From Torreya grandis (taxonomy: Eukaryota; Streptophyta; Pinopsida; Cupressales; Taxaceae): a stretch of DNA of 64,000 bases. Position 1 is the stretch's first letter. Each line of letters begins with the position of its first letter. The position numbers and the translations under genes are program-made. Of the stretch, positions 47,101 through 62,959 are shown in pieces. The notes beneath the pieces were generated by a model that saw only the letters and a list, made by a program, of their open reading frames with translations, did not search any database and was not told where the DNA came from. Where the stretch lies: contig JARHVA010001471.1 of the NCBI GenBank assembly GCA_037957365.1, forward strand, positions 2,734,501 through 2,798,500, in the 5' to 3' direction.

Positions 47101-48105
47101 CTCCCTCTCGAGTTTCAATGGATAGGGTTTTAAAGTTTTTGATTTGAAATGTTTCATAAATAAGATCGTAATGATAGGTGATAATGGTGATCTTATTGTT
47201 ACACTTTCAGTTTGTTTATAAATCTTTTTTTAAAAGTGCGTAAAGTTGAGCGGAAACATAATTCTATTAAATATATTGTCTAAAAGTCTGTAATGCTACA
47301 AATAACATTCATAGTTTCATCAAAAGGTATAAATTTGTATATAGTGATATCATATAACACTTTACTAACATATCATTAATCATTAATGCTCTGACCCTTT
47401 ATTTTATAAACAAAGTGTTTCGAATTTTTAACATATTACTTACCAAGTGTTTTAATTTCTTGGCTAAAAACTTCGCAAGAGGATAAGTGGAAGAGTTTTT
47501 TGTATTGACGATATGTCTTCAACAACTCGACGCAAAAATATCTATTAGGGGATATGTTATGTTGTTTAGTTTTGATGTATATTCTAAATTTTTTGTTGAA
47601 ACCGGTCATTCTAATAAATAGGGAAAACATAACACATTCAAGACATGATGACAATTCAAAGAACAACAATATCTAATGAACTCAATATTCAACATCATTT
47701 TCTATTCTACTTGGCAGTTGTAGCAACTCGTTACCCATATATTTTGATAAAATAGATTGGAGACAATAGAAACATTTGGATACATTATTGTAACTACACT
47801 TTGGTAAAGTTCATATATGGACTTAATCTTTTTATTGTAATAATGACTAAAACATGTAGTTTAGTTATTACGGGAGGGTATTAGAATGAATAACTTATTA
47901 GTTATATGTTGTTAAGCTTGCTATTAGTCTTGTTAACTTGTTAGTAAGTTATTAATCGACGTTATATTATTAAACCTAAATTGGCTTATGATTGTACAGA
48001 TTCTCCTCATTTGTAACATTTATACAAGCTATTTATATGGCTCCATTTATACAATAATATATGACTTGTGGGTTCACGTAAAAAAATTTATAAGAGGAGC
48101 ACTAC
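47100..48105 (-). mobile_element. PLE copy 3, deletion derivative
   Basis: Joined to block B at GTCCAATGTATCC|TCCCTCTCGAG. Compared with copy 1 this removes about 1 kb, including GIY-YIG and the RT thumb. The remaining mid-RT part and the 0.6 kb extra segment run to about 48105. The copy at 61.3 kb has the same junction. Confidence 0.75.
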
Positions 48106-50299
48106 ATAAATGCACAAGTTGAGAAACAAAAAGTGACCTACCTGTGGATATGATTTTCATAAAATTTTAGAAATCTGAACTTCTATAGATAATTTGAGAT
48201 ATCTACACTCTAAATATGAAGATGTTGTAAGAACATGAAATATATAATTTCGATTGGTTAAGTATAACTAAATTAAACATTTAAAATTTTAAGAGGAATT
48301 TCTATTTTTTTAAGAACATAGAGTAGAAAGACAATTGTGTGGCGTACCATTTTTTGAGCAACATTTAATATTGATTGAAAACCTTTGGTGAACATTTAGA
48401 TAAGATCTTCTAGTTTGTGATCTATGTTTTATTATATTTTTTCAATGAATACTTTTTTTATGAATTTTTCAAATAAATAGAACATGAAAAGTGACAAAAA
48501 AAATGGATAGTCACCCATGTGGCGTGCCTAACTACCTCAAAATAAAATATAAATCAATTTTTTTTAATTGTGTGTATAATTAGGCCTAGTTTGTGACCAT
48601 ATAACTTATTTTGCACTTGGATCAATGAAAATTAAATTACATGAACATGAACATGTATAGGCATGTATGCTTGTGACATGTAGCGGCCTAAAAAATGTAT
48701 AGTTAGAAATCAACATAGTTTGAAACCTTAAATTATTCCAAAAATTATAAAAATCATATTTTTGGAAAGACGAGAACGTGCTCGTTATGATGGTATTAAG
48801 TTTTGAATTTTATTATTGAAATTCATAGTGTATTTAGTGATCGAAGTTTAATTTTTGTATTTTTATCAATATTCTTGAACTTGGCTATAGATTGATAGGT
48901 CCAAGCCTTTGGATCAGGAATTCAAGCCATTCCCAAACTAAAAGGCTTGTTTTTTAAATTCAAATAGCACAATCACATTAATAATGTGATTGAATTATTA
49001 ACTGCATTAATAATGTGATCGCATTAATAAATAACATGATCATGTTATATATTCATAACACCTAAAAATGCATGTTTGCTCTTGAGCTTAAATTTTATAA
49101 ACATTCTTATATATTCTCGAGATCCCTAATAGTGGTGTTTTTTCATGTGATACGGGAAATGTCTCTAACCTTGGATAGTGAATTAAGGTGTCATGGTATC
49201 ATATTAGACTTAAAAAATTTTACGGGCATTTTAATATATTGATTTGCCTACTTATAATTACTTGGTTTTAAGGTCTAACTCATTATACATTTTATGATAT
49301 AACTAATTTTATCACAATATGTCATAAAATGCATTTTTTAAACCTATGGCCAAAACTCAGCCTTTGGAGTACCATTCTACCTGTGCATGAAAGTAAATTG
49401 GGGCTATTTTGAGCCCCTTAAACCTAATTTCATGACTATAAAATGTGATCTTTGGGGGTTGATCGGCTCATATATTATTAACTTGATTTAAGAAAAGAAA
49501 CATTATTTATTTATATAAAAGTTTTACATGTATAGAATGTGGTTTTGAGCTCAATAAACTTGAAGTCATCAATTAATGAATGTAAATGTCAATTAGTTTA
49601 ATTGTGGAAGTAATTAGGGTCAAAATGAGCCATATGAACCTATATTAAATCATATATGACATGATTTAGATTGAAATTAACCCTAATTTCATGTCATATA
49701 TAATTAATGGATTAAAACAAATAAATGAGTTCCACTTGGTGGCCAAGTCCATCCAAATCCCCCAAAAAATGGAGTTCAAACAAACCCCCTTTGTTCGAAG
49801 GGAGTTCGTTCAAACCTCCACATGTATTTTTTGAAGGGGGTTTGAATGTACCCCCTTCAAACAAAGGGGTCCAAAGGCTTACATTATGTGCTTGATTAAT
49901 TTGAATGAACAGACCAATGAAATAATTTATTTGGAGGGGGTTCAAATGAAATGGGTTCAAACGAACCCCTTAATTTGAACCCCGTGTGGCATCAAATCCT
50001 CACCTATTGAAGTGGAAAGCTACTGTTGACCTAAAATTATCATTTCAGATGCCACATATTAGGATGAAAAAATAAAATAAAAACATGTGGCTCTATATAT
50101 AAATAGATTGTTTTCATGAACTCTCTAATAATATGATTTTTTATAAAAATTAATAATATTTAATATTTATTTTCATTTATTTAGTTAAATATACTTAATA
50201 ATAAAATGAAGTACCATATAGCCATTTTTAAAAAAATATATCAATAATCAACTTTAATGTCCTTATTTGAATGGTGAAAAAATTAGTCTATTTTGACAT

Positions 50300-50300
<1 letters not shown>
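48106..50300. other. Gene-free AT-rich stretch with small inverted repeats
   Basis: No coding frame. Repeats of ATTAATAATGTGATTG/C occur near 48975-49025. A strong inverted pair lies at about 49785-49803 and 49851-49870 (ACCCCCTTTGTTCGAAGG against its complement), with GGGGGTTCAAA words up to 49980. Confidence 0.5.
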
Positions 50301-53265
<2,965 letters not shown>

Positions 53266-54229
53266 CTCAATTATCTTTGTGATTGACTCTATGTACTTTA
53301 AAACCTAAACCTTATAGGTCTTAAACCCCAAGACCTAAACCATAAACCCTATACCTTATATTTTAAACCCTAAACCAATCAGTTTAGAACTAATTAACAT
53401 CATTTAGAGTAATAATTAGGTATATATATTACAATTAATTTGGCCTGAATCGCATTACAACATTAAATTAAATATAGATCATGTTAAATCAGAGCTTTTT
53501 AAAAAAAAATCATTATAATAATGACAAAAATGATGGTTTAGAAATGTAATTTAAATATTAGAAAATCTAGAAATTGGCGTCAAACTTTGACATTGGAAAT
53601 CAATTTTATGTGGTAAGATAACAAGAATATGAAAATTTGTGACGATTGAAAGACCTATCCAAACTAGTTATTAGATGTTTTTGGGTATCAAAATTGTCGA
53701 CAAGATAGATGTTTCTAAAAAAATGTTTAGCGTATGAAAACATTTTTTAATGTATTCTTTAGGGGTCTTTCATTAAGGAAGCTTTTACATTTTTCATTTA
53801 ATCCATAGTCTAATCAATTTTTAAAATAATTTTATTCTTATTAATCTTTAAACGTTTTTATACTTAATTTTATATTCTCATGCGTCTTGGATGTTTTCTA
53901 TATATAATGTTTGGATTTTATGTTGTTGCTATTAAATATCAATACTTAAAATCATTAATAATATTTTCTATATTATTATTAATAAATATCAATACCTAAA
54001 ATCATTAATAATATTTTCTTTATTATCATTGAATATTCTCATCTTCAACATTATTTATCTAATAATTATATTAAAAAGAGTATTTGTACCGTCCATATTG
54101 AAAAACAACCATATTAAAAAGAATATTTTCAGTGTCCATCATGTATATTGATGAAGATTTTTGAATAAAATTATGTAAAAAAATTCAAATCAACATTTTG
54201 GATATACTCTGTGAACCACACATTCTCCG
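53266..54229. repeat. End of block A, copy 4
   Basis: Sequence from about 53450 (ACATTAAATTAAATATAGATCA) aligns with 28620-29290 and 46190-46850. A local duplication AATACTTAAAATCATTAATA / AATACCTAAAATCATTAATA occurs at 53941 and 53991. Confidence 0.65.
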
Positions 54230-55160
54230 ACAATTGACAGAAAGCAATTTCACGCGTATTCGGCAAATATAAAAATAAAAAGTACGGTCATGGAGACGTG
54301 TATATTTTGTCACCACAACGTTGTAAATTGCATTCGCTTACCAAGAAAAAAGTCCTTTCAATGGAAGACTTCAAATCTAATTCAACCTGAAATCAACTGA
54401 AAAAAGAAAAATGAGCGTATAAAAAATTCTCAAATCCGCACGGAAGGAGATGCTTTCTATGGTATTACGTTGGATATCAAGATATACTGTATCTGCAATT
54501 ATCAGACTTACGGAGTATGTACAGGCTTTTCTGGATCTAAAATGGTGAAAATGGTTGTTTACAGAAACATAAATTTGAACTAATGGTGTGAATCAAACTT
54601 CTTCACAGAGAAATGAATAACCAATTAACAGTAAATTTATTCATAAATGGAAAACATCGAATAGGAAACAAATATAAACATTCTATTACATTTTACTTCA
54701 TTATTGCTCTAACATCATTTCCCAAGGCTATTTTCCCACAGGGGATGTTTATTGATGAGTAGAAAGGGGTAAAGCCGCCGCTTTTTCCTTTCTTCCGCCA
54801 TTAGTAGAGGCGGCCTGCTCAGCCGTGGTGCAGCATTCAGTACCCCGCCCACTCATACCAAAAAACATCACTTTTTACACCTTGTTACATGGTGCTCTCT
54901 TCTATGGCTGAGACTGCAGGCAACACAAGGAAGAGGGGAAATATGCACAGATATGAAACAAGAGTAACCTTCCCAGCCATATTGCTGGCCATGTTTTTTC
55001 CAGGCAGATAAGATTTTGGAGGGTATAAATAGATGAAACGTTTGAGGTGGAGTATAAATCAAGTTTAGTGGGAGTAGCTGGCGGCCCAAATGTGACTGTA
55101 CGGTCCACCATGGGAGAGGATAATGTGTAATGTGAACATTGAATGTGTATAAGAGCTTAC
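54230..55160. repeat. Block B, copy 3
   Basis: Full-length partner of 29290-30210, with both promoter edges. The plus-strand TATA-like word is AAATATAAAAATAAAAAG near 54265. On the minus strand TATTTATACCCTCC lies at about 55016-55032. GCCGCC-rich middle at 54770-54830. Confidence 0.7.
54885..54992 (-). CDS. 35-residue secreted-peptide-like ORF, copy 2
   Basis: Same length as 29941-30048. It begins MASNMAGKVTLVSYLCIFPL and ends AIEESTM. No indel or stop; around 9 amino-acid changes from copy 1, mostly conservative within the hydrophobic core. TATA box about 30 bases upstream; AATAAA after the stop near 54750. Confidence 0.4.
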   Translation of the reverse strand: MASNMAGKVTLVSYLCIFPLFLVLPAVSAIEESTM

Positions 55161-55329
55161 CCACAGTAAATAGACATTAAATTATTGATTAGCATTCAAG
55201 TGCACGCGTTTCTTGGCCGTTTTTGTTGACCTGGAATTATATTTCGAATGTTTAAATAAAAAGCGTACCCTCTTCGATAACATTGAGTGGAGAATCTTAT
55301 GATTTTGATGCAAGGAATTCTGGTTCGTC

Positions 55330-56980
55330 AGTTTTTTATTCGAATTTTCTTTTTTTAATAATTAATTTTGCCTTGTCCAAAAATATATGGTGTTTGATTA
55401 AAAAAAGTGTTTTGCTGATGTAGAAACATCATATCGAGAGTCATGTAGATCTCTAGCATGTTTTTTGATTTTGGTTTGGAGAGATCTCCATGTGTTACCA
55501 ATATAAGGTGTATTGCAAGAACAAGGATTGATGTAGACACATTTGTTGTGTTTTGGGGCATAAAGGATCTTTAATGAAATCAAGCGACATATGAAGTGTG
55601 TTATGAACTTTAAAAAGAGTTTGTTTACTTGCATTTTTTATAATTCTAGCTACTTTCTCTGAGATTCCTTTTATGTAGGGGATGGTGATCTTAGTTGTTC
55701 TTGAGTTATTGTTTAAAGCTCTATGTGTCTGTGAACTAGCTCTATGGAAGGCTCTTTGGGTTTCCCACTTTTTATTACCATTTTTCATCAAAACCTTTAT
55801 GAGGGATTCTTTTTCTTCTTCGAAATGTTCTAGGTCTAAGACTCTAATAGCCCTTGAAGCTAACAAATTTAGGACAAACACTTTATGGCATGGGTGATGG
55901 TGAGACTCAGTTTGTAGGTAAAAATATGTAAGTGTCTTCTTTCTATAAACTCCATGAGATAAAGTGTCATCCAATTTATTTAAGATAAGGACATCAAGGA
56001 AAGGTAGGTTGATATCTTCTTCTCTCTCCATAATGAACTAGATTTGGTCCATTCTTCCTTTTAAATTATAGACAAGAAATTTATCAAGTTATCAACACCA
56101 TGGTACTCTTTGGTGTTGGTATCATTTAAAAATCTACCCCACCACTTGGGTTTCAATGGATAGGATTCTAAAGCTTCTGACTCTATATGTTTCATAAACA
56201 AATTTCCAACAATAGGAGATAATGAATTTCACAATATCACACCATACATTTTCTCGTAAATCTCCCCTTTGAACATGAACATAATTCCACTAAATTTGTT
56301 GTTTGGGAGTCTGTAATGCCGCAAATAACATTCATAGTTTTAGCCAAATGTATTTTTTCTATATAGTGATATCACATCAAAGATTACCAAAATATCAGTA
56401 TAATTAAACCTTTGGCCCTTGATTTTACAAACAAAGTATTCCATATTTATAATGAAAAAAAACGTGTTACCTACCAAGTGTTTCAATTTCTTGGATTAAA
56501 ACTTTGCAAGAGGATAAGTGGGAGAGTTTCTTGTATTGACAATATGTCTAGGAGGAACACCATCTTTGTGAATTTTTGGTGCCTCATAAGTCCTAGGGAT
56601 AGTAAGTGAATGAGGAATTAACCTCCATTTTTCACTGTCACCAAAAGATGAGCTTTTATTAGCTTTGGCCACTCTATTAACCACTTTATTTAAAGGATTC
56701 CTAATGACTTTTGTATAGCTCCCACTTGAATTCAAATGATCAAGAATTTTTGCATCATAATCTTTTCTATTTAAGAGTGTTATTGTGTTGCCCATGTATG
56801 CTTTAAAAACGATCACATTTTTTTTTTTTAAAGACTATGTAGGGCATCTTTTTAAAGATTTGTAATTTTTTTATTTGGTGGGTGAGCATTCTTTAAAGCA
56901 AGGGAACATTCAACCCACAACTTTTCAACAACATCTATATTCAAATTCCTCACACTAGAAGAACTTGTAAAATAAGCTTT
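55330..56980 (-). pseudogene. PLE copy 4: RT and GIY-YIG, the most complete
   Basis: On the minus strand: VIVFKAYMGNTITLLNRKDY (RT start, 56816), RTYEAPKIHKDGVPPRHIVN, NSPTYPLAKF; a damaged middle (56200-56490); then a 178-codon open stretch 55495-56031 with EREEDINLPFLDVLILNKLD, LQTESHHHPCHK, FHRASSQTH and IPYIKGISEKVARI; then GIY-YIG at 55398-55560 with CVYINPCSCNTPYIG and LQTKIKKHARDL. The RT catalytic segment lies in the damaged middle. Frames are broken at several points. It lacks the 0.6 kb extra segment found in the other copies (site near 56549-56562). Confidence 0.9.
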
Positions 56981-57049
56981 GCTAGGGTTTTATGTCGACC
57001 TTACTTTTTTTTTTGCTTTCCTTGCATTCCACACCATGTCTGCAGGAAT

Positions 57050-59990
57050 ATCAAAGCTAGTTATGTATTTATTATGTTTGGTGCAGTACCTTTTGGGAAT
57101 TTGTTTACTATACAATGGCCTCCACTCTCTCTATTAAAACTATTGTTGCAAACAATGAGAAGGATGGCACCCAAGAAAGCTAGGAAATTTGTGACAAAAG
57201 TCTATAATGAGGTATAACTTCTGACTCTCCCTCTCACCCTGATTTTTGCTTATAACCTAACGCCATAGACAATGTTTGTAAATGGTATTAAAAATATTCT
57301 CTTATTGCTTACTTTGTTGGCTACACCCCCTCGGATGAGTCCCTCAGTACCTGGTTTTGACACCAAAGGGAGCCCTTGGGTGTCCATGTCATTGGCATTC
57401 AAAACCTTACAAAGGGGTTTTTTTATTTTCTCCTTTAAGGATCCATCCCATGTCCAAGCTCTATTCGCTAAATAAAGTAGTTGGATCACCCTTTTGATTT
57501 TCCCCCATGGACTTGTGACTTTAAGGTAACTAACCAAGCTTCCCTATGGGTGCTAATATGGATTGAATTCTTCGGCTTCCCACTTCCTCTATGGACCTTT
57601 CTTGAGGAGATTGTCAAGCCCATAGGGCATGTTTTATCTCATGAGCCATCTAAGTCTATTCAGCTTGCCCCAATGGGTGGTTATGCATGGAAGTTGACAT
57701 GACCAAGGATTTAAAGGATTCCATTGATATTCAAGTTGACATTGACCATTGGGCATAAAAATTTGTTTACTTCAACTTCCTTCACACTTTTTACAATTGT
57801 CAGTCTCCCGATCTCTGAATCAAAGACTAGCCCCTCATGGGTTGGTTGAAACCCTCGACTGAACAACCCAATTTGAGAAGCCCAAGGTGGTAGAAAAATA
57901 ATGGTTGGATGACAGTTACCAAAATAAATTCATCAGTTGTTAGCTAAGATACCCATATAGTTGCTTATTCTCTATGACAAAACTCTCTCCTAAGGCACAT
58001 AAAGTCACTCCCCAACCCAAGCCTCTTAATTTTTTGGCAGCCCCATAGAGCCAAGTTTTGCAAGTTTTTACCCTCAAGCAAGCTATTCTCCCAATCAAAC
58101 ATCCTCTACAAGTGATCTAATATCTATGCGGTCATGTATGCCACTTCATGGGAGTGGCAACTCTCCTCAAGAGGATAAACATGCTAATCACAACTACATT
58201 TCACATGGAGACTTTGTTTTTCCAAACTAGTGCAATAGTTTTATGACTCTTACAGATATTGAAGGTGGCCATGGGAGCTCCTTATGGATGATATTTCCCA
58301 ATGAATGTCTTATCTTGGAATGTTTGAGGTCTCATAGAGTCCTCTCATAAATTCTATGTGCGAACTATTTATCAACAATCATGACCTTTAGATTTTATTT
58401 ATTTGCAAGAAGTTAAAATTTTAGTGTTTTTTCTACAAATTGCTTTGAAATGCATCTAGTTTGATGTTACTCAATTCTTCAACCTACATGACAATGGATG
58501 TGGTTGCACTAGTATCTTGGTTTCCCAAAAAAATCTTCTTTAATTTTTGGCATGAGTGGTGATCAGTCACACCAGAGTATTTGGATTCTCCTTGATGTTA
58601 ATGGGCATTCATTAAGGATTCTCAACATCTACACCCTAATGATTGTCCTAACAAATTAACTTTCTTTCAATATTTGGTTGACAACCTACCCCTCACCACA
58701 TGGCTTGTGTGCGAATATTTTAATATAGTGGAGAGTCCCAAGGACAAGGTTTGTGCCTTGCCGATGCTATGGTGTGTGGAATAATGTGAGGCATGGTATT
58801 ACTTTAAAAATTAGTGGGCCTTGTTGGACCCTCTATTCTGATGTCACACAATAAATTATACTACTTGGTTTACATGGTCCAACTACCACATTAGTGCTGA
58901 TAGCATCCTCAATATACTAGATCGTTATGTGTTATCAGAGTAAATGTCTTATCTTTTGTCAATTCTAATGGATAATATGTCGTCATGCACTCTGAATATG
59001 TTCTCTTAGATCACAATCCCATCACTTGTAGAGTGGAGTGGAGTTGTAGATACTAAAATCTAATATTTATACTACCTTAATCATGTATACTTGCAAAATT
59101 GCTTCAAACATGTGGGAGACTGGCTCAAGCATCTGGGTGTGCCTAACCCCATTTCCCTGGTTTGTTGGCACCTAGAGACTGTTAAGCACCTTTTTTGGTT
59201 GTGTCCTCACACACAATCTGCATGGCATTGGATACATTCTCTTTTCTAGCCCTTTCAACCTGAATTCTTCACGTGGAAGATGTCTATCGTGGGGAACTTG
59301 GCTCTGTTTCTTGCAAAATATAATCATTTTTGGCAAATCTTTCAATCTGACATTTTGTTTCAAATTTGGAAAGATAGAAATTATATTTGCTTTAATCATG
59401 AAGAGTTGGAATATAGTTTTTCTGTTAAAAACAAAATCATTGTTCTATATAATGTTATTCTTTAGATTCAAAACCAAAGAGAGAAGGTCCATCTGGAACT
59501 TAACCACCTCCAGTATTTGTTCAATCACTGGGGAATGCTTCATGCATAATCAACCGTGAACTTCTTGAGCCCCCACGACATCCTTCACCCCTCCCCGGGG
59601 ACAAGGACATGGGCCATGTCAACAGTGGTCCAAAACTAGACACAAGAGTTACTCTCCATGACGGTCACCACCTCATTGGTCTTCTCCTCATCGTGGTGGC
59701 CCAAATGGCTCGTCTAGATTTGGAGGTGATGGCAGGGGTTGGGGATCTCCTCCCTTGTCCCACGAAGTTGAAATCAGACGTTGGGGTCTGCCTTCCCAAG
59801 GCAAATTCCAACACCTAGCTCTAGTAATTTTCCCTGAAAGAAATCAAAATCAGACTTTAAAAGCTTAACAAACACTGATTGGGAGCCCTTACCTGTTGAC
59901 AAGAATCCCTCTGCCTTGGGAGGTTGGGGTGGTAAGCCTTGAGATCTGTCGTCACCTCCACCTCCTTCGACATCCATGTTTGTTGTGAGT
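57050..59990 (+). mobile_element. L1-type LINE, copy 2, RT deleted
   Basis: ORF1 begins near 57230. The reading FDTKGSPWVSMSLAFKTL, WIEFFGFPLPLWTF and MGGYAWKLT gives a better DUF4283 match than copy 1; the CCHC region is near 57770-57840. The ORF2 endonuclease runs about 58310-59050 (WNV-GLIESS-like start, LQEVKIL). At about 59050-59095 it jumps to the zf-RVT end (LETVKHLFWLCPHTQSAWHW), skipping the whole RT. The tail ends near 59990. Confidence 0.82.
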
Positions 59991-60179
59991 ACTTAATTTT
60001 TATCATTATTGTTATTTGTACATTGCTCTCTTTCATTTGTTGTCAAACTACTGATATGATGTAATCTTTTATAAGTATGGTCATTTTTATGACTTTTCCA
60101 CCCTTTTATATATAATTAACGTTGTACCATATCTTATTTTATAAAGATATAAACACTTTTTAATATTAAAAAAATGCCC
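59991..60179. other. Short AT-rich link between LINE copy 2 and block B copy 4
   Basis: No gene seen; contains the LINE 3' end and a small remnant similar to block A ends. Confidence 0.35.
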
Positions 60180-61165
60180 AATGAACCATACATTTCCGTG
60201 ACGATAGAAAGCACTTTCTGTAAACACATGTAATCGACACATATAAACACAGAAGGTACGTTCATGGAGACGTGTATATTTTGTCACCACTACGTTGTAA
60301 ATTGCATTCGCTTACCCAAAAAAAACCCTTCCAATGGAGGTCTTCAAATTTAATTCTACCTGAAATCAACTTAAAAAAATAAAAATGAGCATATAAAAAA
60401 ATCTTAAATCTGCACGGAAGGAGATGCTTTCTATGGTATTACGTTGGATATCAAGATAAATTGTTTCTGTCATTATCAGACTTACGGAGCATGCACAGGC
60501 TTTTCTGGATCTAAAATGGTGAAAAAGGTTGTTTACAGAAACATAAATCTGAACGAAAAGAGAAATTAATGGTGTGAATCAAACAACTTCACAGAGAAAT
60601 TAATAACCACTTAACAGTAATTTTAATTTTTATTCATACATGGCAAACATCGAACAGGAAACTAAACATTGATTACATTAATCTTCATAATTGATCTAAC
60701 ATCATTTCCCAAAGCTATTTTCCCACAGGGGATGTTTATTGATGAGTAGAAAGGGGTAAAGCCGCCGCCTTTTCCTTTCTTCCGCCATTAGTAGAGGCGG
60801 CCTGCTCATCCAAAAAAACATCACCGTCTACACCCTGTTACATGGTGCTCTCTTCTATGACTGAGACTGCAAGCAACGCAAGGAAGAGGGAAAATAGGCA
60901 CAGATATGAAACAGTAGCAACCTTCTTAGCCATATTGTTGGCCATGTTTTTTCCAGGTAGATAAGATTTTGGAGGTTATAAATAGATGAAATGTTTGAGG
61001 TGGAGTATAAATCAAGTTTAGTGGGAGTCGCAGCTGGTGGGCCAAATGTGACTATACAGTCCACCATGAGAGAGGATCGACGATAATGTGTAATGTGAAC
61101 ATTGAATGTGTATAAGAGCTTACCCACAGGAAATAGACATAACTTATTTGATTATTATGGCCGCA
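60180..61165. repeat. Block B, copy 4
   Basis: Partner of 29290-30210. Plus-strand edge CACATATAAACACAGAAGG near 60240 and ATG at 60262; minus-strand TATTTATAACCTCC near 60975. It lacks about 40 bases of the GC-rich middle present in copies 1 and 3. Confidence 0.7.
60838..60945 (-). CDS. 35-residue secreted-peptide-like ORF, copy 3
   Basis: Same length as its two relatives; begins MANNMAKKVATVSYLCLFSL and ends VIEESTM. Of the three it is the most signal-peptide-like (two Lys, then an uninterrupted hydrophobic core). Upstream TATTTATA, downstream AATAAA near 60740. Confidence 0.4.
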   Translation of the reverse strand: MANNMAKKVATVSYLCLFSLFLALLAVSVIEESTM

Positions 61166-61359
61166 TGATTTTTAATGATGAAGTGCACGCGTTTCTTGGC
61201 CGTTTTTCTTGACCAGGAATTATATTTCGAACGTTTAAACAAAAGTGTACCCTCTTTTAAAAAGTTAAAAGCAATTTCTTCGATAACATTGAGTGGAGAA
61301 TCTTATGATTTTGATGTAAGGAATTCTGGTTCATCATTTTACTTAGAAACTAAGTCCAT

Positions 61360-62950
61360 TGTAGCCTGCCATTCAAGTTTCAATGAATAGGATTCTGAAG
61401 TTTTTGATTCGAAATGTTCCATAAATAAGTTTTGCAACGATGGGTAATAATGGTGATTTTATTGTTTACAAATATCTCTTTTAAAAGTGAATAAAATTGA
61501 GCTCAAACATAATTTCACTAAATTTATTGTTTGGGAGTGTGTAATGCTACAGATAATATTCATAGTTTTCTCTACTATATAAATTTGAATATAGTGATAT
61601 AACATCAAACTTTATCAAAATATCAACAACATTAACACTCTAATCCTTTAATTTAAAAAGTGTTCTGAATTTTTAACATATTACTTATCAAGTGTTTTGA
61701 TTTTTTGGTTAAAAACTTCATAAGAGGATAAGTGGAAGAGTTTTTTGTATTGACAATATGTCTTCAACAACTCGACATGGGATATGTTATGTTGTTTAGT
61801 TTTGATGTATATTCTAAACTTTTTATTGAAATTGATCACTCTTACAAAGAGATCAAGCATAATACATTCAAGATATGATGACAATTCAAAGAACAACAAT
61901 ATTTAATGAACTTAATATTCAATACCATTTCCTATTCTATTTGGCATTTACAGTGGTTCATTACCCATATATTTTGATAAGATAGATTGGTGACAATAAA
62001 GATATTTAAATACATTGTTGTAACTACACTTTCGTAAAATTCATATATGGACTTAATCTTTTTATTGTAATAATGACTAAAACATGTGATTTAAACATTA
62101 AAAGAGAGTATTAGAATAAATAACTTATTAATTATAAGTTCATTAAGTTTGTTATTAGTCTTACTAACTTATTAGTAGGTTGTTAACTGATATTATATTA
62201 TTCAACCTGACTTAATTTATAGTTGTACGAACTTTCCTTATTTATAACATTTATAAAAATTATTTATAAAACTATATTTATACGATAATATGACTTATGA
62301 TTTTACATAAAAAAATTTAATAAAAAAAACACATCTTTGTAAATTTTTGTTACCATAAATCCTATAAATAATAAGGGAATGTGGAATTAAGCTATGTTTT
62401 TCACTGTCACTAAAAAGTGAGCTTTTAATAGCTTTGCTGACCCACTTTATTTAAAGGAATCCTAACGAATTTTTTATACCTCCCACTTGATCTCAAATGT
62501 TCAAGCATTTTTGCATCATAATTTTTTCTACTTAAGAGCATTGTTGTGTTACATTAAACTTCCTTACACCATTTCTATGCCAATTATTAAGTGTCTTCAA
62601 ATGGAATATTTGATGGGGCAACCTCTTATAAGTTTCTTAGGTAGGAAAATTCAAATGAAGACTAGAAAGGTTATACACGTTATTAGCGCTCATGTTTTTT
62701 AATTCATCATGTGTTAAGAGATTAATTATTGGTTGATTAATAATAATGATATTATTTTGGATTAGGTTAAAAGTTAAAGCAATGTTAAATATTCAAAGGG
62801 ATCATTCTCAAATTTATATTTATATTAATATTATCGGTGTCAACTTAATAGGAGTTGTGTTAGCGTGTTTTGTTAAGTATTTTTATGTTTGCCTTTCTTT
62901 TTTTTATTTTCTTGTTTTACTTGCTTGTTAGATTGCACATGTGAGAGTCT
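61360..62950 (-). mobile_element. PLE copy 5, deletion derivative
   Basis: Has the same deletion junction as copy 3 (block B joined straight to mid-RT near 61365), so GIY-YIG is lost. Contains the 0.6 kb extra segment (61761-62331), then the RT N-terminal remnant and a 3' flank that aligns with 32820-33130 (AATGGAATATTTGATGGGGC). Confidence 0.75.
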
Positions 62951-62959
62951 CAAAACTAG

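Noticed and set aside
49712..49960. 82-codon minus-strand ORF
   Set aside because: It overlaps an inverted repeat and has no protein-like features.
55682..55897. 71-codon plus-strand ORF
   Set aside because: It is the antisense shadow of the PLE RT/GIY-YIG frame.
59609..59977. Overlapping ORFs on both strands in the LINE tail
   Set aside because: They fall inside the decayed LINE ORF2 C-terminal tail, and neither shows independent features.
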